Origin: Pseudoalteromonas byunsanensis
GTDB lineage: Bacteria; Pseudomonadota; Gammaproteobacteria; Enterobacterales; Alteromonadaceae
DNA length: 64,000 bases
NCBI RefSeq assembly: GCF_001854475.1
Contig: NZ_MNAN01000027.1
Coordinates: 124,001 to 188,000, forward strand
Direction of reading: 5' to 3'
In this document: piece after piece, positions 8,042 to 17,740 of the stretch
How the letters are laid out: every line of letters begins with the position of its first letter
How positions within the stretch are numbered: the stretch's first letter is position 1
Program-made: the position numbers and the translations under genes
The notes under the pieces: model-generated
Database searches by the model: none
Seen by the model: the letters and a program-made list of their open reading frames with translations, nothing else
What the model was told of the DNA's origin: nothing

Positions 8042-10036
8042 ATGAAATATCTGCTAAATGGAATAGTATTTGACCCTAAACAACGTACACTGACTGACCA
8101 TACCCAAGTCATTCAGTTAGAAGCAAAGTCATATGCGCTGTTAATGGTATTTGTGACACATCAAGAACAGGTATTGTCACGAGATAAGTTAATTGAACTT
8201 GTCTGGCATGGTAGCGTTGTTACCGACGGCGCCGTTAATAAAGCAATCTCGAAGCTACGCCAGCACTTTGTGCAGTTAAACCCTGAAGCTGCAGAAGTTA
8301 TCATCACCAAGCCAAAGTTTGGTTATGTGCTTAATTGTGTTGTACAAGAGTATATTGAAGCTAAGCCCAAGGGCAGATATCTAACGCCAAGAACCTATTT
8401 AGTCGCCTTAGCACTATTAACTCTGGCAGTACTATTATTGGTGCTTTTTACGCCTAGAACCAGTTCACCTCCTACCATCATTAATGTTGAACGCGTTACC
8501 GCTCTCGAAGGTATAGAAACGATACTCAGCGCCAGCCGTACTGGCGAAATATTATTTTTTTCCAGCACATCTTCACGTTCTATGCCACAACTTATCTTAA
8601 AATCTTTGCATCGCGGGGACACTCAACACATTCCAGCAGACCCCAATGCAACTATTTTTGCCAGTCTAAGCCCTTCAGGTAAACAGATTGTTTGGGTTGA
8701 GCAAACGCCTAAGCAATGCCAAATAAAGCTCTATCACATTGCCAGCACCCATCAGCAACAAATCTATGATTGTGCTGCTTTACAAGGTATAAAGTTAAGT
8801 TGGCAAAATGATGAGCAAGCAATTTTTATACGTGCACGTGACAACAATGCTTCGCCTTATGTGGTTTATAAGCTGATGATTGCAACTAGCACTCTTCAAC
8901 AGCTTTCATTGCCGCTGCAACATGCACATATGAAAGGAGACTTCTTACTCGCAGCGCATCCAAGCAAGCCTTTGCTGGCGTTCGTACGCTATGTGGAATC
9001 AAGCCTAAATGAAATACATATTTTAAATAGCAACAGCCTAAAAACACTGGCCGTTCACACCATTGACCATACACTTAACGCAATCACATGGAGCACACAG
9101 CAGGATGAACTATTTATTGTTAACCATAAATCACTGTACCGCCTTGCCATTGACACAGGTGCCAAACAACATATAAAACAATTGAGTTACCCCATTGAAT
9201 CTATTGCTGTAACCAGACAACAGCCTGAACGGCAAATGGTCTTGATCAGTCAATATCATGCCAGTTCAAAAATACAAGCGTACAACCTTGCAGACGATAA
9301 CACGACGACTCTTTTTAGCAATGCGGCCTTGAACCGACTTCCAAGGAGCAAAGGTAATGATATTTTTTTCATCTCAGATATGGGCAACCAACATACTCTT
9401 TGGCAGCACCACAATGAACAACTATCAAAACTAGATATGCCATTTGAATTTGGCTTTACTCGTTATCATATTGCACCAACACAGAAAAAACTTGTCTTTG
9501 AAAAACTTGGTGCAGTTTACGAATATGATATTAGCAACGCGCAATTACATACATTATTTAGCGCAAGCCACCAAGCTTATGCCCCCAACTATGCACTCAA
9601 CACCAATTCGGTGCTCTACAGTAGTAATAAAAGCGGCCAGTGGCAATTATGGCTGTACGACAAAAAGCAGAAAACACACCAACAGCTCACAGAGAAAGGC
9701 GGCTACAGCGGCTATTTCTATAATGGAGAGTTATATTTCAGCAAGCGCGACCAGGGGGGATTATGGAAATTAGTAGCAGGTGAAGAACAACTAGTACTCA
9801 ATGACTTTAGCAATATAAATTGGCTTAACTGGCAAATACTAAACAATCATGTGTACTTTTATCGTAAGGGTTCCGGTATTTGGCAATACAACCTACAAAC
9901 TCAGATACAAAAAAATGTCATGACCGAACCGGAGGGTTTCCTTCACCAATATCATGTAAAGGCTGACGAGCAACAAATCATCTTTGCACAATTACAGCCC
10001 ATGCAAGGCGATATTCAAGCACTTATTATTGAATAA
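8042..10036 (+). CDS. ToxR/CadC-like membrane transcriptional regulator with periplasmic propeller
   Basis: 664 residues in the one-component ToxR layout. Residues 1-105 are an OmpR-type winged helix (L-S-R-D-K-L-I-E-L-V-W-H-G, then A-V-N-K-A-I-S-K-L-R, then K-x-G-Y-V-L). A single hydrophobic segment lies at about 118-136, and a large periplasmic part has repeated beta-rich S-P-S-G-K-Q-I-V-W and L-Y-S-S-N-K-S-G-Q-W-Q-L-W units typical of TolB/WD40-like propellers. It should sense a signal outside the inner membrane and bind DNA directly. Divergent from the esterase lipoprotein gene, its likely target. No clear ribosome site precedes the ATG; the start is set by the winged-helix N-terminus. 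Confidence 0.88.
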   Translation: MKYLLNGIVFDPKQRTLTDHTQVIQLEAKSYALLMVFVTHQEQVLSRDKLIELVWHGSVVTDGAVNKAISKLRQHFVQLNPEAAEVIITKPKFGYVLNCVVQEYIEAKPKGRYLTPRTYLVALALLTLAVLLLVLFTPRTSSPPTIINVERVTALEGIETILSASRTGEILFFSSTSSRSMPQLILKSLHRGDTQHIPADPNATIFASLSPSGKQIVWVEQTPKQCQIKLYHIASTHQQQIYDCAALQGIKLSWQNDEQAIFIRARDNNASPYVVYKLMIATSTLQQLSLPLQHAHMKGDFLLAAHPSKPLLAFVRYVESSLNEIHILNSNSLKTLAVHTIDHTLNAITWSTQQDELFIVNHKSLYRLAIDTGAKQHIKQLSYPIESIAVTRQQPERQMVLISQYHASSKIQAYNLADDNTTTLFSNAALNRLPRSKGNDIFFISDMGNQHTLWQHHNEQLSKLDMPFEFGFTRYHIAPTQKKLVFEKLGAVYEYDISNAQLHTLFSASHQAYAPNYALNTNSVLYSSNKSGQWQLWLYDKKQKTHQQLTEKGGYSGYFYNGELYFSKRDQGGLWKLVAGEEQLVLNDFSNINWLNWQILNNHVYFYRKGSGIWQYNLQTQIQKNVMTEPEGFLHQYHVKADEQQIIFAQLQPMQGDIQALIIE

Positions 10037-10080
10037 TACTCATTGCACAGCACAAATAATGTAGGGATATGTAAAACAAA

Positions 10081-10104
10081 AAACCCAGCAAATGCTGGGT
10101 TTTT
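10081..10104. terminator. Bidirectional terminator
   Basis: Stem AAACCCAGC / GCTGGGTTT with A-run before and T-run after, between the regulator gene and the convergent rpmB-rpmG operon. Confidence 0.85.
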
Positions 10105-10125
10105 AGTATTCTGTAAAAAGCAAAA

Positions 10126-10281
10126 TTACTTGATTTTTGCTTCTTTGAAAATCACGTGCTTACGAACTTTAGGATCGTACTTTTTGATTTCCATTTTTTC
10201 AGGCATGTTACGCTTGTTCTTGTCGGTAGTGTAGAAATAACCAGTACCAGCAGTTGAAACTAAACGGATCTTATCACGCAT
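10126..10281 (-). CDS. rpmG: 50S ribosomal protein L33
   Basis: A 51-residue protein read on the minus strand from the ATG at 10281, with GGAGC 8-12 bases upstream. The sequence begins [14 protein letters not shown] and ends with F-K-E-A-K-I-K, matching L33 throughout. It lacks the zinc-binding cysteine pairs, so it is the C-minus form usual in gammaproteobacteria. It lies 12 bases after rpmB in the standard rpmB-rpmG operon, ending at the terminator at 10081. Component of the large ribosomal subunit near the E site. Confidence 0.97.
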   Translation of the reverse strand: MRDKIRLVSTAGTGYFYTTDKNKRNMPEKMEIKKYDPKVRKHVIFKEAKIK

Positions 10282-10293
10282 GATTCAAGCTCC

Positions 10294-10530
10294 TTAAACT
10301 TTTTCGCCGCGAGCACGGATATCATTCAATACCGCGTCGATGCCTTTCTTATCGATAATACGCATACCTTTAGTAGTAGTACGTAATGTAACGAAACGTT
10401 TTTCGCTTTCAACCCAGAAACGGTGTGTTTGTAGGTTAGGTAGGAAGCGACGCTTAGTAGCGTTGCGCGCGTGTGAACGGTGGTTACCTACCACTGGGCG
10501 CTTACCTGTAACTTGACAGACTTTAGACAT
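10294..10530 (-). CDS. rpmB: 50S ribosomal protein L28
   Basis: 78 residues, full length for L28. Starts [12 protein letters not shown] and contains the conserved [14 protein letters not shown] segment. First gene of the rpmB-rpmG operon with a GGAG ribosome site ahead of the ATG. A good sigma-70 promoter can be seen about 90 bases upstream. Structural protein of the large subunit. The gene order radC-rpmB-rpmG next to coaBC is the same as in E. coli. Confidence 0.97.
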   Translation of the reverse strand: MSKVCQVTGKRPVVGNHRSHARNATKRRFLPNLQTHRFWVESEKRFVTLRTTTKGMRIIDKKGIDAVLNDIRARGEKV

Positions 10531-10616
10531 GTCTATGTATCTCCAATAACTTCGCTCGAGCTTAATTTTCCCTTGGACCTTAACTGCGTAGCCCCGGGGT
10601 AAATCAGAGGGCGCTC

Positions 10617-10645
10617 TTTATACAGCATCTACAGGCAGAGATCAA
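10617..10645 (-). promoter_or_regulatory. Probable sigma-70 promoter of rpmB-rpmG
   Basis: On the minus strand TTGATC and TATAAA are separated by exactly 17 bases, giving a transcript start about 80 bases before rpmB. Seen by eye, not tested. Confidence 0.55.
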
Positions 10646-10750
10646 GGATCTGATCCTATCTAATCAGCTCATGTGTAAATTTGATAGCGGCCAATTATAA
10701 TGATCGAATGCCCCTTAGGAAAGCAAAAACTGCATTTAAATTAAACTAAT

Positions 10751-10785
10751 TTGTAAAAAACGCCGCAAAGTGATGTTTTTTACAA
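10751..10785. repeat. Perfect AT-rich inverted repeat after radC
   Basis: TTGTAAAAAA and TTTTTTACAA form a perfect 10-bp stem with a 15-base GC-richer loop, 20 bases past the radC stop. It could be a weak terminator for radC or a protein-binding site. Confidence 0.5.
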
Positions 10786-10804
10786 CTTTGTTACCCCAAA
10801 GAGC

Positions 10805-11479
10805 TTAGATTAAGCCCCTGTGTGCAAATGAGATACACTGATTTCCCGCTACAATAAGGTGATCAAGTACATTAATATCAACCAGCGCAAGTGCATTTTG
10901 TAATTTTTTGGTGATTAATTTGTCTGCCTGGCTTGGTTCGGCCACACCTGATGGATGATTGTGCGCAAATATCAAAGCGGCCGCATTATGCTTTAGTGCC
11001 GCTTTAACGACTTCTCTAGGGTACACAGAAGCCGCATTGATTGTACCTGTGAACAAAATTTCATCCTTTATAAGCCGATTTTGATTATCAACATACAATG
11101 CCATGAATACTTCGTGGCTTAACCCTCGTAACTGTATCGTTAGATAGTCGCTAACAGCCTGTGGCGAGTCAAATAACGTTTCACGATGACAGCGCTCCTT
11201 TAAATAACGCTTACTTAGCTCCAGTACCGCTTGCAACTGCACATATTTGGCAGTACCAAGCCCCTTTAAAGCACTGAACTCACTTAGACTGGCATTAAAC
11301 AAATTGTCTAGCGTATGATTTTGTGTCAACAACGATTGGGCCAACTCAATGGCATTCATACCTCGAGTTCCGGTACGTAAAAAAATAGCTAACAGTTCAG
11401 CATCAGTTAATGCTTCAGGGCCACTGTGGAGTAATTTTTCACGTGGGCGCACATGCGCCGGAAGGGTATTTAATTGCAT
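10805..11479 (-). CDS. radC: RadC family JAB-domain protein
   Basis: 224 residues, the usual RadC length. The N-terminal half has a helix-hairpin-helix region (F-S-A-L-K-G-L-G-T-A-K-Y). The C-terminal half is the JAB/MPN metalloprotease-like domain with the motif F-A-H-N-H-P-S-G followed ten residues later by D, the zinc ligands of the family. Despite its old name, a direct DNA repair role is not established. It lies between coaBC (divergent) and rpmB, as in E. coli (yicR). The start at 11479 is standard. Confidence 0.95.
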   Translation of the reverse strand: MQLNTLPAHVRPREKLLHSGPEALTDAELLAIFLRTGTRGMNAIELAQSLLTQNHTLDNLFNASLSEFSALKGLGTAKYVQLQAVLELSKRYLKERCHRETLFDSPQAVSDYLTIQLRGLSHEVFMALYVDNQNRLIKDEILFTGTINAASVYPREVVKAALKHNAAALIFAHNHPSGVAEPSQADKLITKKLQNALALVDINVLDHLIVAGNQCISFAHRGLI

Positions 11480-11618
11480 CTCTTATCCTTAGAGTTATCT
11501 GTCCTTAGAGCTCTAAGTTTAGCGACCAAATTCGATTATTCAAAAGCATCTGTTTGCTGCCATAAAAATACCTCTGTGTTATCTTTAGCGTCTACTTAAT
11601 TAATTCTGGATTTTGGAC

Positions 11619-12824
11619 ATGAGCCAACAAAATAAAAATATTGTTCTAGGGATCAGTGGCGGTATAGCTGCATATAAATGCGCTGAGCTTGTCAGACGTT
11701 TAAAAGAGCAAGGCTGTACAGTAAAAGTAGTCATGACCGAATCCGCTAAGCACTTTATCACTCCACTCACTATGCAAGCTGTATCTGGCGAGCCCGTTTC
11801 TGACTCGCTGCTTGACCCAAATGCTGAAGCCGCAATGGGGCATATTGAGTTTGCTAAATGGGCGGATCTGATCCTTGTCGCCCCCGCCAGTTGTAATATC
11901 ATCGCCAAAATGGCACAAGGTATTGCCGATGACTTGCTAACCACCTTGCTACTTGCTACACCTGCTCAAGTAGCTATTGCGCCAGCGATGAATCAGCAAA
12001 TGTACGCGCATGCCGCGACTCAAGCCAATCTTCAAACACTTCAATCCAGAGGGGTTGCCATCTGGGGGCCAGGTAAAGGTGAGCAAGCTTGTGGTGATGT
12101 AGGCGCAGGTAGAATGTTAGAGCCTCATGAATTACTGGAGCTATGCCTGGCACCAGAACCCGCAACTGTACTTGCCGATGTCACCGTAACAATTACCGCG
12201 GGCCCAACTCGAGAAGCATTAGACCCAGTTCGTTTTATAAGTAATCACAGCTCAGGAAAAATGGGCTACGCGTTGGCAAGTGCTGCTTTAATGCTCGGTG
12301 CTAAGGTTAATCTGATCTCTGGTCCCGTTACTATCAAAGCACCTAATGGCGTGAACTTAATTAACGTTGAAAGTGCAATACAAATGCGAGATGCCGCTTT
12401 AGCGTATGCACCAAAGTCAGACATTTTTATTGGCTGTGCTGCTGTAGCTGATTATCGAGCTGCTCAGGTGGCGGAGCAAAAAATTAAAAAACAAGGTGAT
12501 GATATGCTCGTCACTATGGTTAAAAATCCTGACATTATTGCCGAGGTTGCAGCTTTGACCAAAAACCGCCCTTATACCGTTGGCTTTGCAGCAGAAACTC
12601 AGAATGTCGAACAATATGCGCAGGGTAAGTTAAAAAACAAAAAGTTAGACATGATCTGCGCCAATGACGTTTCTCGCGAAGGGCTAGGGTTTAACGCAGA
12701 CCATAACGCTTTAACGCTATTTTGGTCCGATGACAGTGTGGAGTTACCCGTAGCTGACAAACAAGCACTAGCGATGTCAGTATTGCATGAGATCACAAAA
12801 CAACTAGATAGTGAAGGTCGATAA
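11619..12824 (+). CDS. coaBC: Phosphopantothenoylcysteine decarboxylase/synthetase
   Basis: Bifunctional enzyme for two steps of coenzyme A synthesis: joining cysteine to 4'-phosphopantothenate (CoaB) and decarboxylating the product (CoaC). 401 residues. The N-terminal flavoprotein domain starts [13 protein letters not shown] and carries the catalytic H-I-E-F-A-K-W and A-P-A-M-N-Q-Q-M motifs. The C-terminal domain begins near [10 protein letters not shown] and has the nucleotide-binding [10 protein letters not shown] and V-G-F-A-A-E. The ATG at 11619 is preferred over an in-frame TTG two codons earlier. Divergent from radC. In many relatives dut follows; here slmA follows directly. Confidence 0.97.
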   Translation: MSQQNKNIVLGISGGIAAYKCAELVRRLKEQGCTVKVVMTESAKHFITPLTMQAVSGEPVSDSLLDPNAEAAMGHIEFAKWADLILVAPASCNIIAKMAQGIADDLLTTLLLATPAQVAIAPAMNQQMYAHAATQANLQTLQSRGVAIWGPGKGEQACGDVGAGRMLEPHELLELCLAPEPATVLADVTVTITAGPTREALDPVRFISNHSSGKMGYALASAALMLGAKVNLISGPVTIKAPNGVNLINVESAIQMRDAALAYAPKSDIFIGCAAVADYRAAQVAEQKIKKQGDDMLVTMVKNPDIIAEVAALTKNRPYTVGFAAETQNVEQYAQGKLKNKKLDMICANDVSREGLGFNADHNALTLFWSDDSVELPVADKQALAMSVLHEITKQLDSEGR

Positions 12825-12944
12825 ATACAACCTTTTAAAGTACTGGCACCGAACTGAATAAAACATTAACATAAGTCCCCGAGCATAGGTGTGAGCTGCT
12901 TGGGGTTTACACTGACCATAATAACGATAACGAAAGGAAAGTTC

Positions 12945-13535
12945 ATGCCAGCGACTAAACGCAGTAATCGCAAAGAGCAAATACTACAATCTCTCGCACA
13001 AATGCTTGAAACTAGCCCAGGTCAACGCATTACTACGGCTAAGTTAGCCGCAGAAGTTGGTGTATCAGAAGCCGCATTGTATCGACACTTTCCGAGCAAG
13101 GCGCGCATGTTTGAAGGCTTGATTGAGTTTATTGAAGATACCTTGCTTTCGCGTATTAACCTGATCTTAGAAAATGAAAAAGAAACCCAAGGACGTATCT
13201 ACAATATTCTGATGCTATTGTTAGCTTTTGCAGAGAAAAACCCAGGGATCACGCGAATTTTGACCGGCGATGCACTGCAAGGTGAACAAGAAAGATTAAG
13301 AGAGCGTGTACAAAGCCTGTTTGAAAAGCTGGAAACCCAATTCAAGCAAGTGCTACGCGAGAGAAAGCTCAGAGAAGGTAAAGCGTTTGCTACCGAAGAA
13401 GGAGCCTTAGCTAACCTGTTTCTTGCTTACGTTGAAGGGAAAATGAACCAGTTCGTGCGTAGCGACTTCAAAGCTCTACCTAGCAGTCAGTTTGAGAAAC
13501 AGTGGCTCGAACTACAAAAAATATGGCTCGCATAA
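12945..13535 (+). CDS. slmA: Nucleoid occlusion factor SlmA (TetR family)
   Basis: 196 residues. DNA-binding protein that blocks FtsZ ring assembly over the nucleoid. The N-terminal TetR helix-turn-helix is clear ([24 protein letters not shown]), and the rest matches SlmA closely ([24 protein letters not shown]). The ATG at 12945 has a good AAGGAAAG site; a GTG 54 bases upstream in frame gives an unlikely extension. Follows coaBC with 120 bases between, enough for its own promoter. Confidence 0.96.
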   Translation: MPATKRSNRKEQILQSLAQMLETSPGQRITTAKLAAEVGVSEAALYRHFPSKARMFEGLIEFIEDTLLSRINLILENEKETQGRIYNILMLLLAFAEKNPGITRILTGDALQGEQERLRERVQSLFEKLETQFKQVLRERKLREGKAFATEEGALANLFLAYVEGKMNQFVRSDFKALPSSQFEKQWLELQKIWLA

Positions 13536-13682
13536 CAATGTGAGCCAACCAACATAGTTCGCACTAAAGACAATAAAAAGCGCTTTTTTATCTCCTTCAC
13601 TATGACATTTGCCGCAAGAGACTTTAGAGCACCCGCTTGTTCGTGTTAAAACAGGCTATTAATAATTAACAAGCCTTAGCAC

Positions 13683-16460
13683 ATGAAACCTATCTACTCC
13701 CTACTGAGCGCGAGTATATTACTTGCAGGCAGCACACAAGCACTTGCCGCCTCGGACAAAAAACCACTCGAATTTAAAGATGTTTTTGATTTTCGCTATG
13801 CACATGACAGCGTATTATCGGAAAATGGACAGTTTTTATCATTCTCAGCACAGCCATATCGTGGCGACGGTAGTGGGCATGTGTACGATTTAACAGCTAA
13901 TGAACTGATTGCTCAAGTACCACGTGGCGTAAAACCGCACATCAATAAGTCTGCAACTTGGGTGGCATTTACCCAAAAACCGTCCTTATTAGCACAAGAA
14001 ACCGCGAGCAAAGAAGATAAAAAGAAGCTCCCTTTGCAGTTAGTACTGGTAAACACAAAAACTAAACAACAACAGACATTCGACAATGTTGTAGATTATC
14101 AGTTATCTAATGACGGCACCTGGCTGGCTTATCGAGAAAAAGCAGACGATAAAAACAAGCCATCCAACAGTGATACTAAAGACAAAGACGACCCTGTTGG
14201 TATTGCACCGGATAAAAAAGACAAAGCGTATGAGCTTGTCATCATCAATCTAAACAACGACAATCTTCAACGCATAAAACGTGTAGGCCAATATAGTCTA
14301 AGTCCCACAGGACTTGGCGTGTTATTCAATCAAATAAGTGATGATGGTAGCAACAATCGCATTAGCTTTGTTGAACTAAGCAATTCACAACAGCATATCT
14401 TATTTGACGAACCTGGGATCACCCTAAGTCAAGCTGCTTGGCACCCACAAGGACAAAAGGTTGCGTTTTATCAAGGTAACTACGTAACAAATGATGCTCG
14501 TCGTCGTCACTACCAACTCACGCTGTGGGATGCTAAAAACAACTTAACAAAACAAGTTACCAATCCACAGGAGTGGTTTAGCGCCAAAACAGCATCTTTA
14601 AAATGGTCTGAACATGGCGAGCGGTTATATTTTGAGAACCGCCCGGTGCTGGATACGAAAGAAAAACAACACAAATACAAAGACGATGCATCACTGACGG
14701 ATTTCGAGACAATCCGCGCGCAAAAAGGCCTTAAAATCTGGCACAACAACGACCCTGAAATCAAAACTCGTGAAGTTAAAAGCTGGGAAGAAACGAATAA
14801 ACATCGTCATTATCAAGCCGTCTATCATCTTAATGGTGAACGCATTGCTCAGTTGAGTGACCCTCGTACACCCAATATTGAGCTCAACACTGAAGCTGAG
14901 TTCTTGTTGGTCAGTAATGATCAACCCTATCTTGAACAAATCATGTATAAAGGGTTTTATCGTGACTACTACGCGGTACAGGTTAGCACAGGCGCTAAAC
15001 ACTTTATTGTTAAAGAATCGCCATTTACACCTAGCCTCTCCCCCACAGGACAACATGCGCTATTCTTTAAAGACCAGCATGTGTGGCTAAAAGCATTAGA
15101 CTCGCAAAAGGAATCTGTGCTGACTAAGGCGATTCGTGATGCTATCTTTGCCGATGATAAGCACGACTACCCAGAGCCTCAGCCGGGTTATGGTTTCGCC
15201 GGTTGGCAACTTGATGGCAGCATTGCGTATGTTTATTCCAAATATGATATTTGGGCGTTTGATGTAAATACCCAACAGGCCACTCGTCTAACTCAAGGTA
15301 GAGAAACGCACACCCAGTATCGCATTGTACAATTAGATGACAACAAGCTCGGGTTTGCTCACAATGAAACCCTACTGCTGAAAGCTCACAACCTTCAGAA
15401 CAAACAAACACATGTGGCAACCCTGGCACTGGACTCAGGCAAACTCACGACCCAACTAAGTGGTAAAGCACGTTTTGATTTAGTAAAAAAGGCCAAACAT
15501 AGCGATAAAATCATTTTTACCAAACAAAGCTATCACCAGTTTCCTGATTATTGGCAAACTGATACGCAATTTAGCAAACCACAGAAAGTGACCAACCTTA
15601 ACCCCCAGATGAGTCAGTTTGCATGGGGTAAAAAGCCAGAGCTGGTGCAATACAAAGGCTATAACGGTGAAGACTTGCAAGGTGTGTTGATAAAACCGGC
15701 CAACTATAAAGAAGGCGATAAAGTGCCTGTGGTGATCTACTTCTATCGCTACATGAGTCAGCGTATGTACGACTTTCCAAAAATGGAGCTCAACCATAGA
15801 CCAAACTTCCCGATGTTTACATCAAATGGTTACGCCTTATTCTTACCGGATATTAGATTTGAAATTGGTCATCCTGGACGTTCATCAACGCAAACCATGA
15901 TCAATGCAGCGCAAAAACTAATAGATATCGGTGTCGCTGACCCAGATAAGATTGGCTTACAAGGTCACTCATGGGCAGGCTATCAAAGCGCCTTTATGGT
16001 GACTCAAACCAACATGTTTAAAGCAGTTGTATCTGGTGCTCCGGTGTCAAACATGACCTCAGCCTACAGTGGTATTCGTCTAAAATCAGGGCTTGCTCGC
16101 CAATTTCAATATGAGTCAGGCCAAAGTCGCATTGGCAAAACCTTGGTAGAAGCGCCAGAGCTTTACATTGAGAACTCTCCGGTATTTTTTGCCGACAAGG
16201 TTAACACCCCTATTTTGATTATGTTCGGTGATGAAGATGGTGCAGTGCCATGGCAAGAAGGTATTCAGTACTACTTAGCACTACGTCGCCACAATAAAGA
16301 TGCGATTTTCTTGCAATATGAAGGCGAACCACATCATTTAAAACAGTTCCCTAACCAGTTGGATTTTTCAATTCGCATGATGGAGTACTTTGATCACCAC
16401 CTCAAAGGCACACCAGCTGCAAACTGGATAAAGCAGGGCGAAGCATATACAGCCGAGTAA
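13683..16460 (+). CDS. Exported S9 family prolyl oligopeptidase-like peptidase
   Basis: 925 residues with an N-terminal signal peptide ending A-L-A-A. The first 620 residues or so form a beta-propeller-like region with repeated D-G-T-W-L-A-Y style units. The last 270 form the alpha/beta hydrolase domain of S9 peptidases: G-L-Q-G-H-S-W-A-G-Y (catalytic Ser), F-G-D-E-D-G-A-V-P-W (Asp), and E-G-E-P-H-H-L (His). Closest in style to acylaminoacyl/dipeptidyl peptidases secreted by marine Alteromonadales to digest peptides in the periplasm. Residues 120-190 contain a lysine/aspartate-rich insertion. Single gene ending at the terminator at 16469. No clear ribosome site before the ATG. Confidence 0.9.
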   Translation: MKPIYSLLSASILLAGSTQALAASDKKPLEFKDVFDFRYAHDSVLSENGQFLSFSAQPYRGDGSGHVYDLTANELIAQVPRGVKPHINKSATWVAFTQKPSLLAQETASKEDKKKLPLQLVLVNTKTKQQQTFDNVVDYQLSNDGTWLAYREKADDKNKPSNSDTKDKDDPVGIAPDKKDKAYELVIINLNNDNLQRIKRVGQYSLSPTGLGVLFNQISDDGSNNRISFVELSNSQQHILFDEPGITLSQAAWHPQGQKVAFYQGNYVTNDARRRHYQLTLWDAKNNLTKQVTNPQEWFSAKTASLKWSEHGERLYFENRPVLDTKEKQHKYKDDASLTDFETIRAQKGLKIWHNNDPEIKTREVKSWEETNKHRHYQAVYHLNGERIAQLSDPRTPNIELNTEAEFLLVSNDQPYLEQIMYKGFYRDYYAVQVSTGAKHFIVKESPFTPSLSPTGQHALFFKDQHVWLKALDSQKESVLTKAIRDAIFADDKHDYPEPQPGYGFAGWQLDGSIAYVYSKYDIWAFDVNTQQATRLTQGRETHTQYRIVQLDDNKLGFAHNETLLLKAHNLQNKQTHVATLALDSGKLTTQLSGKARFDLVKKAKHSDKIIFTKQSYHQFPDYWQTDTQFSKPQKVTNLNPQMSQFAWGKKPELVQYKGYNGEDLQGVLIKPANYKEGDKVPVVIYFYRYMSQRMYDFPKMELNHRPNFPMFTSNGYALFLPDIRFEIGHPGRSSTQTMINAAQKLIDIGVADPDKIGLQGHSWAGYQSAFMVTQTNMFKAVVSGAPVSNMTSAYSGIRLKSGLARQFQYESGQSRIGKTLVEAPELYIENSPVFFADKVNTPILIMFGDEDGAVPWQEGIQYYLALRRHNKDAIFLQYEGEPHHLKQFPNQLDFSIRMMEYFDHHLKGTPAANWIKQGEAYTAE

Positions 16461-16468
16461 CCCACCAG

Positions 16469-16496
16469 GGCCCAAGTAACTCGCTTGGGCCTTTTA
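16469..16496 (+). terminator. Rho-independent terminator of the S9 peptidase gene
   Basis: Stem GGCCCAAG / CTTGGGCC with a 7-base loop and TTTTATT following. Confidence 0.8.
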
Positions 16497-16594
16497 TTGA
16501 CTAGCTTATATCAAGCGTAACGTTTAAAATGTGCGTTTAGTTTAGATATTGGCTACGGCAAAGCTTCGCCACTTCATTTTAAGAGCAACATCCT

Positions 16595-17218
16595 ATGACA
16601 ACGACAACACGTGGTAATCTATTTATTTTGTCAGCCCCATCAGGCGCAGGAAAATCAAGTTTAATCAAAGCTCTACTAGAAAAGCACCAAGACATAAAAG
16701 TGTCTGTATCTCACACTACTCGTGCTGCGCGTCCGGGCGAAAATAACGCTGAACATTACCATTTTGTTTCGGTTGAACAATTCGAAACTCTCATTCAGCA
16801 GGGCGATTTCTTCGAATGGGCAAAAGTATTTGATAACTATTACGGCACCTCTAAAGCCGCTATCGAAGAACAACTAAACAGTGGTATTGACGTATTTTTG
16901 GATATTGACTGGCAAGGTGCGCAGCAAGTTCGTAAGTTGGTGCCTGACGTTAAAACCATCTTTATCCTACCACCATCACAGCAAGAACTTGAAAACCGCT
17001 TAAATGGTCGCGGACAAGACTCAAAAGAGGTCATTGCCTCACGCATGGCACAGGCTAAATCAGAAAGCTCTCACTACAATGAGTTTGATTACGTGCTAAT
17101 CAATGATGATTTTAACACGACCCTGAGCCAGCTTGAACATATCGTTATGGCTGCACGTATGGAGCTTAGCGCACAACAAACTCGTCACGCAGCACTAATT
17201 AGCGATCTTTTACGCTAA
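16595..17218 (+). CDS. gmk: Guanylate kinase
   Basis: Phosphorylates GMP to GDP in nucleotide metabolism. 207 residues, family length. P-loop [10 protein letters not shown] near residues 13-22, GMP-binding [11 protein letters not shown], and lid residues later. Begins the conserved gmk-rpoZ-spoT-ridA order. The ATG at 16595 is followed by a short flexible N-terminus. There are 91 bases before rpoZ. Confidence 0.97.
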   Translation: MTTTTRGNLFILSAPSGAGKSSLIKALLEKHQDIKVSVSHTTRAARPGENNAEHYHFVSVEQFETLIQQGDFFEWAKVFDNYYGTSKAAIEEQLNSGIDVFLDIDWQGAQQVRKLVPDVKTIFILPPSQQELENRLNGRGQDSKEVIASRMAQAKSESSHYNEFDYVLINDDFNTTLSQLEHIVMAARMELSAQQTRHAALISDLLR

Positions 17219-17309
17219 ATTAGTGATAAATTTTAACCATCCACTTGGCGTAGCGGCTCCCTTGCAGTAAACTAGCCTTTTGGAAATGAATTAACTTTGG
17301 AGTGCTTCG

Positions 17310-17585
17310 ATGGCTCGCGTAACTGTAGAAGATGCAGTAGATGCAATTGGTAACCGTTTTGATTTAATCTTGGTAGCAGCGCGTCGCGCTCGTCAAATCG
17401 CGGTAGGGGGCAAAGACCCTATGGTTGACGCTGAAAACGATAAGCCAACGGTTATCGCTTTACGTGAAATTGAAAAAGGTCTAGTGAACAGCTCTTCATT
17501 AGATGTAATCGACCGTGAAGAACAGCAAAACCAAGAAGCTGCTGAGCTTGCAGCTGTTGCAGCCATTGTAGGTGGCAACAACTAA
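17310..17585 (+). CDS. rpoZ: RNA polymerase omega subunit
   Basis: 91 residues, full length. Begins [10 protein letters not shown] and contains [16 protein letters not shown]. Helps fold the beta-prime subunit and forms part of the ppGpp site 1, which suits its position before spoT. GGAG ribosome site ahead of the ATG. A strong hairpin follows the gene, so spoT probably has a second promoter or receives read-through. Confidence 0.97.
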   Translation: MARVTVEDAVDAIGNRFDLILVAARRARQIAVGGKDPMVDAENDKPTVIALREIEKGLVNSSSLDVIDREEQQNQEAAELAAVAAIVGGNN

Positions 17586-17604
17586 ACCTGTTTCGGTTTG
17601 TAAG

Positions 17605-17639
17605 ACAATGCCAGCATTTTTGCTGGCATTGTTGTTTTA
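17605..17639 (+). terminator. Hairpin terminator or attenuator between rpoZ and spoT
   Basis: Near-perfect 12-bp inverted repeat ACAATGCCAGCA / TGCTGGCATTGT with a 4-base loop, followed by TGTTTTAC. Placed inside a conserved operon, it may be only partly effective. Confidence 0.7.
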
Positions 17640-17740
17640 CACTTCTGATAAAATAAAGTCCCGACTAGTCGTTGGTTTATCTTTCAATTCATCGTATATT
17701 CGTTACATATCGATAACTTCACTGGAACATTGGAGTGTGA

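Noticed and set aside
10751-10785. Inverted repeat after radC as a phage or transposon end
   Set aside because: Single copy, no partner end and no transposase nearby.
13575-13588. Palindrome AAAAAGCGCTTTTT between slmA and the S9 peptidase gene
   Set aside because: No loop and low stability, so not counted as a terminator.
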